DNA of 17,825 bases from positions 1-17,825 of the forward strand of contig QFNN01000056.1 in assembly GCA_003240855.1 (NCBI GenBank). Direction: 5' to 3'. The notes below the pieces were generated by a model. That model was given only the letters and a program-made list of their open reading frames with translations. It made no database searches and had not been told where the DNA came from. Of the stretch, positions 13,780 through 17,825 are shown piece after piece. The position numbers and the translations under genes were made by a program. The first letter of the stretch is position 1. Each line of letters starts with the position of its first letter. The DNA is from Sphingomonas sanxanigenens. Its GTDB lineage: Bacteria > Pseudomonadota > Alphaproteobacteria > Sphingomonadales > Sphingomonadaceae.

Positions 13780-14436
13780 GTGGCGCGCATTCGTTCACCC
13801 ATCTGGGACTGGCCGGTCCGGCTTTTCCACTGGTCGCTGGTGATTCTGATCCCCACGGCCTGGTATCTGGCCGAAACGGGCAATCTCGAATGGCATCGCA
13901 AGGCGGGATATACGATCGCGCTGCTGCTGATCTTCCGCCTCCTGTGGGGGCTGTTCGGCAGCGAGACGGCGCGCTTCGCGCATTTCGTCAAGGGACCGGG
14001 GGCGACGTTCGCCTATCTCCGATCCGGGATGTTCGATCGGAATGCGCCTGCCGAGCCCGGTCATAATCCGCTTGGCGCGTTGAGCGTGGTTGCGATGCTC
14101 GCGCTGCTCGTCGTCCAGATCGGGCTTGGCCTGTTCACCAGCGATCTCGACGGGCTCGAATCCGGCCCCCTCTCCTACCTTGTCGATTTCGACACGAGCC
14201 GGCAAATGGCCGAATATCACGAGCTGGTGTTCAACCTGATCCTCGTGCTGATCGCGCTTCATGTCGGCGCGATTCTTTTCTACCTGATCTACAAGCGCCG
14301 CAATCTGGTCGGCCCGATGATTACGGGCGGCCGCTGCGAAAGTGCAGCGGCGCGCCCGCGCTGGTGGGTTGCGCCGCTGCTGCTGCTGATCAGCATCGCG
14401 GCGGTCTCCACCTTCATCCGCATCTTCGGGATCTGA
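13780..14436 (+). CDS. Cytochrome b561-type membrane cytochrome
   Basis: This 218-residue di-haem cytochrome b belongs to the bacterial b561/Ni-Fe-hydrogenase b-subunit type. It opens with the family signature SPIWDWPVRLFHW. Four main membrane helices lie at about 14-30, 43-60, 100-120 and 148-172, with a further C-terminal helix at 196-214. Candidate haem ligands are His17, His39, His147 and His161. It would pass electrons from the quinone pool or a dehydrogenase to the periplasmic cytochrome c' encoded six bases upstream. The GTG at 13780 places the conserved motif at the expected distance from the N-terminus; the longer TTG start at 13741 would overlap the cytochrome c' gene and is less likely. 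Its stop codon abuts that of the convergent thiolase. Confidence 0.9.
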   Translation: MARIRSPIWDWPVRLFHWSLVILIPTAWYLAETGNLEWHRKAGYTIALLLIFRLLWGLFGSETARFAHFVKGPGATFAYLRSGMFDRNAPAEPGHNPLGALSVVAMLALLVVQIGLGLFTSDLDGLESGPLSYLVDFDTSRQMAEYHELVFNLILVLIALHVGAILFYLIYKRRNLVGPMITGGRCESAAARPRWWVAPLLLLISIAAVSTFIRIFGI

Positions 14437-15711
14437 TCAGGGTTTCCGGAGCAGCGCGACTGCGCCGTGGCCGCCATCGGCGCAGACGCTGACGATCGCC
14501 CATGACCCGCTCGGCAGCGCCGCCAGTTCCTTGACCGCCTGGCTCAGGTCGCGCGCGCCCGTCGCCGCGAAGGGGTGCCCGATCGCGACCGAGCCGCCAT
14601 TGGGATTGACGCGGCTCCAGTCGAACGGCCCGAAATCGAAATCCACGCCTGCGCGATCCAGCGTCCAGCCCGGCTTTTCGAGCGCGGCGACATTGGCGAG
14701 CACTTGCGCCGCGAAGGCCTCATGTATCTCCCACAAGGCGACATCGGCATATTTTAGACCGTGGCGCGCGAGCAGGCGGGGAATGGCGAAGCTGGGCGCC
14801 ATCAGCAGCCCGTCGACATGATGGTCGACGGCGGTGATCTCGAAATCCACAAGTTCGGCGCTGTGCACGCCCGCCGGCAGCTTCTTCAACCCGTCTGCAG
14901 TCGCGACCCAGACGGCGGCGGCGCCATCCGTGATCGGCGAGCTATTGCCGGCGGTCAGCGTGCCCTTGCCGCTCTTGTCAAAGGCGGGCTGGAGCGACGC
15001 GAGCCTTTCGGCCGAAGTGTCGGCGCGCGGATTGGCGTCGCGCTGAAGCTCGGGCAGAGGCAGGACGAGGTCGGCGAAGAAGCCGCTTTCCCAGCCGGCA
15101 ACCGCGCGCTGGTGGCTCTTGAGCGCCCAGTCATCCTGTGAGGCGCGCGTGATTCCCCATTGCTGCGCGGTTTCCTCCATATGGTCGCCCATCGTGCGGC
15201 CGGTGATGCGGTTGGCCCAGCCCTTGACCGGCAGCGTCAGATCGTCGGGGCCGAGCGCCTTGAGCGCGGCGAAAGCCTCGGCCGGGTTCTGGCGGAAGAG
15301 CTTGGTGATGCGCTTCGACGCATCGAGCTTCAGGCCGATCGGCGGGTTGCTCATAACCTCCGCTCCGCCGACCAGCGCAAGCTCGGCGTCGCCGCCCAGC
15401 ATTCCGCCAGCGGCGAACGCGGCGACGATGCTCGTCGCGCAGGCCAGCACGGCCGAGAAGGACGGGACGGTCGGATCGAGCCCGGCGTCGAGCCAGACCT
15501 CGCGCCCGATATTGCTCCAGCCGAGGCTGGGGATCACTGTGCCCCACACCGCGAAATCTGGGCGGGCGATCTCCGCCATCGCCTTGGCGAGCGGAACCGA
15601 AAGGCTGATCGCATCATGATCGGCCAGTGCGCCGCCGCCGCGCCCGAAGGGCGTGCGCAGCCCGCTGGCGATATAGACGGGCTGGGCGAAACGAGCATTG
15701 GCGCGAGGCAT
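14437..15711 (-). CDS. Thiolase, acetyl-CoA acyltransferase (FadI-like)
   Basis: This 424-residue thiolase catalyses thiolytic cleavage or condensation of acyl-CoAs, in beta-oxidation or acetoacetyl-CoA metabolism. The catalytic set is complete: nucleophile Cys91 in VLACATS, His329 in WEIHEAFAAQVLAN, His378 in NPNGGSVAIGHPFAATGAR and Cys409 in VSVCADGGHGA. The open LPVKGWANRITGRTMGDHMEETAQQWGITRASQDDWALKSHQ loop is typical of the trifunctional-enzyme beta-subunit (FadI) branch. The start at 15711 has AGGAGA nine bases upstream. No fadJ-like partner is in the window, so chain-length preference is not readable. It is divergent from hsp20. Confidence 0.95.
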   Translation of the reverse strand: MPRANARFAQPVYIASGLRTPFGRGGGALADHDAISLSVPLAKAMAEIARPDFAVWGTVIPSLGWSNIGREVWLDAGLDPTVPSFSAVLACATSIVAAFAAGGMLGGDAELALVGGAEVMSNPPIGLKLDASKRITKLFRQNPAEAFAALKALGPDDLTLPVKGWANRITGRTMGDHMEETAQQWGITRASQDDWALKSHQRAVAGWESGFFADLVLPLPELQRDANPRADTSAERLASLQPAFDKSGKGTLTAGNSSPITDGAAAVWVATADGLKKLPAGVHSAELVDFEITAVDHHVDGLLMAPSFAIPRLLARHGLKYADVALWEIHEAFAAQVLANVAALEKPGWTLDRAGVDFDFGPFDWSRVNPNGGSVAIGHPFAATGARDLSQAVKELAALPSGSWAIVSVCADGGHGAVALLRKP

Positions 15712-15752
15712 GAGGCAGTCTCCTGATTGGTCGTCCGCAAATGGTATGATGA

Positions 15753-15766
15753 TTGTCAGATAACAA
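15753..15766. promoter_or_regulatory. Short dyad upstream of the thiolase gene
   Basis: TTGTCAGATAACAA has perfect four-base arms (TTGT/ACAA) around six bases and lies 42 bases upstream of the thiolase start. It is the size of a TetR- or MarR-type site. No regulator gene is adjacent, so this is weak. Confidence 0.2.
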
Positions 15767-15802
15767 GGGGGCGTCCGTCCGCAGAAATGCGTCGCGCGTC
15801 CT

Positions 15803-15831
15803 CTTGAAACTGCCGAAGCCTAAACCAGATT
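15803..15831 (+). promoter_or_regulatory. RpoH (sigma-32) type promoter of hsp20
   Basis: CTTGAAA (15803-15809) is followed after 15 bases by CCAGATT (15825-15831). The -35 is a perfect match to the heat-shock consensus; the -10 is degenerate relative to CCCATNT. The predicted transcription start is near 15838, at the first stem of the leader. Confidence 0.65.
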
Positions 15832-15836
15832 CGCTG

Positions 15837-15928
15837 GTGCGACGATTGCCGTTCGGGATCGTCGCACGGCGACGCTGGTTCCGGGTCGCCGAATGGAAAT
15901 GTCATTTTGCTCATCGGAGGATTTGACC
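15837..15928 (+). ncRNA. ROSE-like RNA thermometer in the hsp20 leader
   Basis: Three stems follow one another. Stem 1: GTGCGACGAT (15837-15846) with ATCGTCGCAC (15858-15867). Stem 2: GGCGAC (15868-15873) with GTCGCC (15885-15890). Stem 3: 15901-15912 with 15916-15927. In stem 3, GTCA pairs with TGAC. Then come U-U mismatches, and the TTGCT motif faces the ribosome binding site GGAGGA, including a G-G opposition. This TTGCT/AGGA pairing with non-canonical pairs is the hallmark of ROSE elements, which melt on heating to free the ribosome binding site of small heat-shock genes. Stem order, length and gene context all fit. The transcript start is inferred from the promoter. Confidence 0.85.
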
Positions 15929-16390
15929 ATGCGTGCTTTTGATTTCACCCCCTATCGCCGTTCGACCGTGGGCTTCGACCGCCTGTTCGACCTGCTTGAG
16001 AACAACCGCGGCCAGGCCGACAATTACCCGCCCTTCGACCTTGAGCGCCTTGGCGAGGATCGTTACCGCGTCACCATCGCCGTCGCCGGCTTCAAGCGCG
16101 ACGAGATCGAGATTGTCGCGCAACAGAATCTGCTGCTCGTGAAGGGCAGCAAGGATCAGGCGTCGCAGGATCGCTCGAAGTTCCTCCATGTCGGCATCGC
16201 GAACCGCAGCTTCGAGCGCCGCTTCGAGCTGGCCGACTTCATCCGCGTGACCGGAGCCGATCTGGCCGACGGCTTGCTGACCATCGACCTGGCGCGCGAA
16301 GTGCCTGAAGCGATGAAGCCGCAGAAGATCGCGATCGGCAGCGAGTCGGCGACCGTCGAGCATATCGACGACCATCGCGACGCCGCCTGA
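15929..16390 (+). CDS. Small heat-shock protein, Hsp20/IbpA class A
   Basis: This 153-residue ATP-independent chaperone has the class A N-terminus MRAFDFTPYRRSTVGFDRLFDLLE and an alpha-crystallin domain at about 33-128 (PPFDLERLGEDRYRVTIAVAGFKRDEIEIVAQQNLLLVKG). The class A signature FLHVGIANRSFERRFELAD and the GLLTIDLAREVPE strand follow, and a C-terminal IxI-type anchor (KIAI) marks oligomer contacts. The ATG at 15929 follows GGAGGA at nine bases; an in-frame ATG at 15893 would put the ribosome binding site inside the gene and is rejected. It is controlled by an RpoH-like promoter and a ROSE-like leader, so both transcription and translation should rise on heat shock. It is monocistronic, with its own terminator. 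Confidence 0.97.
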   Translation: MRAFDFTPYRRSTVGFDRLFDLLENNRGQADNYPPFDLERLGEDRYRVTIAVAGFKRDEIEIVAQQNLLLVKGSKDQASQDRSKFLHVGIANRSFERRFELADFIRVTGADLADGLLTIDLAREVPEAMKPQKIAIGSESATVEHIDDHRDAA

Positions 16391-16417
16391 TCGACCATTT
16401 TCGACGGCCTGAATGAC

Positions 16418-16455
16418 GGGGCGGCCGGGTAGATGCCTGGCCGCCCCTTTTCTTT
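16418..16455 (+). terminator. Rho-independent terminator of hsp20
   Basis: GGGGCGGCCGGG (16418-16429) pairs with CCTGGCCGCCCC (16436-16447) over 12 positions with one G-U, a six-base loop, and a TTTTCTTT tail (16448-16455). It begins 27 bases past the hsp20 stop. Confidence 0.95.
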
Positions 16456-16479
16456 ACCTTTCGCCAACCCGGATGGCGC

Positions 16480-16704
16480 ATGATCGCGCGCATGATCCCG
16501 ATGCGATCCAGCACGATCTTCCGCAGCCGGTGGATGGCGCTCGTCTGGGCGGCGGGGGTCATCTGGTTCGCGATGGAAGTCGCCGTTCCTTCGGCCACCA
16601 CCGACAAGCCGGATGACGGCGATCAGGCCGCTAACATGGCCGCCACCCAGCTTACGCCTGAACAGGAAGACGCGCTGAACAAGCTGGCGAAGCTGGGGCA
16701 ATAA
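16480..16704 (+). CDS. Small single-pass membrane protein, function unknown
   Basis: This is a 74-residue protein. A basic N-terminus (RSSTIFRSRW) leads into one membrane segment (about 18-36, WMALVWAAGVIWFAMEVAV). An acidic linker and a short C-terminal helix follow, LTPEQEDALNKLAKLGQ. I do not recognise a named family; the layout resembles small conserved hypothetical proteins of sphingomonads. The basic side before the helix predicts an N-in, C-out orientation. Starts at 16480, 16492 or 16501 are possible; GGATGG six bases before 16480 slightly favours the first. It lies just after the hsp20 terminator, so it needs its own promoter, which I cannot identify. Confidence 0.6.
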   Translation: MIARMIPMRSSTIFRSRWMALVWAAGVIWFAMEVAVPSATTDKPDDGDQAANMAATQLTPEQEDALNKLAKLGQ

Positions 16705-16857
16705 TCGCGCGCGCCCCCACGAAGGCCGGCGCGGTTCAGTTGCGCAGAGCGAGCATCGGCGACGGCCGGGGCATCGTGATGGCGGAGAGCACGATAGCGC
16801 GCCGGACCATATCAACGCTCTCCGCGCTACGGGCCTCGCGCATTCCAGCTCTGTCAT

Positions 16858-17825
16858 TCACGCCATCGTTGCGATCGTCTTGCGGAAGCGGGTTAGCGCG
16901 ATGCCGAAGAAAACTGCCCCGATGGCGATGATCGCGAGAAATTGCGGCCAGACGACGTCAAGGCCTGCCCCGCGATAAAGGATCGCCTGAGCCATCTTCA
17001 CGAAATGCGTCGTCGGCGCGGCCAGCATGATGTTCTGAACAAGTTCTGGCATGCTCTCACGCGGTGTCGTGCCGCCGGACAGCAGCATGAGCGGCAGCAG
17101 CACGAGCATCAGCAATAGCCCGAACTGCGGCATCGACCGGGCAACCGTTCCCATGAAAATGCCCATGGAAGTAGTCGCGAACAGGTGGAGCGCCGCGCCG
17201 GCAAGAAATAGGGGGATCGACCCCTCTATGGGAACGGCCAGCACCCCCTGGACCATGAAATAGAGGGACAGGGCGCAAGCGACCAGAACCACGAGCCCCA
17301 TCGCCCAGACCTTGCTCGCCATGATCTCAAACGGGGTCACCGGCATCACCAGCAGATGTTCGATTGTCCCATGCTCACGCTCGCGAATGAGTGCGGCGCC
17401 CGTCAGCACGATCGACAACATGGTGACGTTGTTGATGATTTCCATCACGGCGCCAAACCAGCTCTGCGTGAGGGATGGGTTGAAACGCGCGCGCATCGCG
17501 AGCTCAGCCGGCGCTGCGGCGGTCGCGCGGGTGCCGGCCATGAATTCGGCGGTTTCGGTCTGAACGATCTGCTGGATGTAACTGCCCCCGGTGAACGCCT
17601 GGCTCATGCGGGTCGCGTCGATATTGAGCTGAATCCTGGGCTGACGGCCTGCGAGGACATCGCGCTGAAGATTGGGCGGCAGATCGAGCGCGAAGGTATA
17701 GCTCCCCGCATCCAGGCCGGAATCGATCTTGTCGAGACCAATGAGTTCCGGTCGTGCGAAATATGGCGGATAAAAAGCGCTGCTTATACGGTTCGACAAG
17801 GGAGACTGGTCCTCATCGACAATGG
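16858..17825 (-). CDS. ABC-2 type transporter permease, C-terminal part (cut by window edge)
   Basis: This is a YhhJ/YbhR-like ABC-2 permease. The frame is open to the window edge, and the residues before the first possible start (IVDEDQSPLSNRI) match the family's conserved periplasmic segment, so the true start lies beyond 17825. About 120 residues of extracytoplasmic domain are followed by five membrane helices: IINNVTMLSIVLTGAALI, VWAMGLVVLVACALSLYFMV, IPLFLAGAALHLFATTSMGIF, FGLLLMLVLLPLMLLSGG and FLAIIAIGAVFFGIAL. REREHGTIEHLLVMPVTPFE and SGGTTPRESMPELVQNIMLAAPTTHFV are typical family loops. Such permeases work with an ATPase and often a membrane-fusion protein, in drug or lipid export; the partners would lie to the right. 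Confidence 0.92.
   Translation of the reverse strand, partial: IVDEDQSPLSNRISSAFYPPYFARPELIGLDKIDSGLDAGSYTFALDLPPNLQRDVLAGRQPRIQLNIDATRMSQAFTGGSYIQQIVQTETAEFMAGTRATAAAPAELAMRARFNPSLTQSWFGAVMEIINNVTMLSIVLTGAALIREREHGTIEHLLVMPVTPFEIMASKVWAMGLVVLVACALSLYFMVQGVLAVPIEGSIPLFLAGAALHLFATTSMGIFMGTVARSMPQFGLLLMLVLLPLMLLSGGTTPRESMPELVQNIMLAAPTTHFVKMAQAILYRGAGLDVVWPQFLAIIAIGAVFFGIALTRFRKTIATMA

Noticed and set aside
15837..15867. CIRCE (HrcA) operator upstream of hsp20
   Set aside because: The repeat is GTGCGACGAT-N11-ATCGTCGCAC, not the conserved TTAGCACTC-N9-GAGTGCTAA; a leader stem explains it better.
16782..16825. GCGGAGAGC/GCTCTCCGC inverted repeat after the ABC permease as a terminator
   Set aside because: The nine-base arms are perfect but 26 bases apart and there is no T-tract; too weak to call.
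16156..16857. 233-codon minus-strand frame whose ATG directly follows the ABC permease stop
   Set aside because: It is antisense to hsp20 and the small membrane gene, has Arg/Pro/Ser-rich shadow composition and crosses the hsp20 terminator.

Overview
The window is a GC-rich, tightly packed chromosomal segment. Its gene content points to an alphaproteobacterium, most likely in the Sphingomonadales. The pointers are the F1Fo-ATPase inhibitor zeta (DUF1476) next to a bolA/grxD pair, a BlaI/M56-peptidase pair, a small sphingomonad-like membrane protein, and a small heat-shock gene behind a ROSE-type RNA thermometer. I see no rRNA, tRNA, insertion sequence, integrase, prophage or CRISPR array. The organism assignment is inference from family resemblance, not from a search.

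Layout. Bases 1-2043 (minus): metallo-beta-lactamase-fold hydrolase, DUF4230 membrane protein, and the N-terminal part of nadA, cut by the window edge. Bases 2158-4145 (minus): an overlapping blaI-type repressor and M56 metallopeptidase, with a near-perfect BlaI-type dyad just upstream of the repressor start. Bases 4146-4464 hold no convincing gene but contain that dyad, a sigma-54-like promoter motif, a hairpin and the grxD terminator. Bases 4465-6494 (minus): grxD, bolA, DUF1476/zeta inhibitor and a quinone oxidoreductase-type MDR protein. Bases 6834-9290 (plus): an overlapping three-gene unit of a membrane-anchored PDZ protein, an OmpR-type response regulator and a HAMP histidine kinase. 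Bases 9306-12650 (minus): one 1114-residue protein carrying GH18-like, NodB deacetylase and processive GT2 domains. Bases 12920-13234 (plus): a PilZ protein divergent from it. Bases 13310-14436 (plus): cytochrome c' and a cytochrome b561-type protein. Bases 14437-15711 (minus): a thiolase. Bases 15803-16455 (plus): RpoH-like promoter, ROSE-like thermometer, hsp20 and terminator. Then a 74-residue membrane protein (plus) and a partial ABC-2 permease (minus) running off the right edge.

How the parts may work together. GrxD and BolA are known partners in iron-sulfur cluster handling. The BlaI/M56 pair looks like a self-regulated proteolytic sensor system without a penicillin-binding sensor. The PDZ/regulator/kinase unit looks like an envelope-sensing two-component system with a built-in PDZ accessory protein. 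The GH18-NodB-GT2 protein beside a PilZ protein suggests a single-chain machine for making, deacetylating and trimming a poly-N-acetylglucosamine-like polymer, possibly under c-di-GMP control. This last point is inference. The strongest regulatory signals are the hsp20 leader and terminator, the grxD terminator and the BlaI-type operator.
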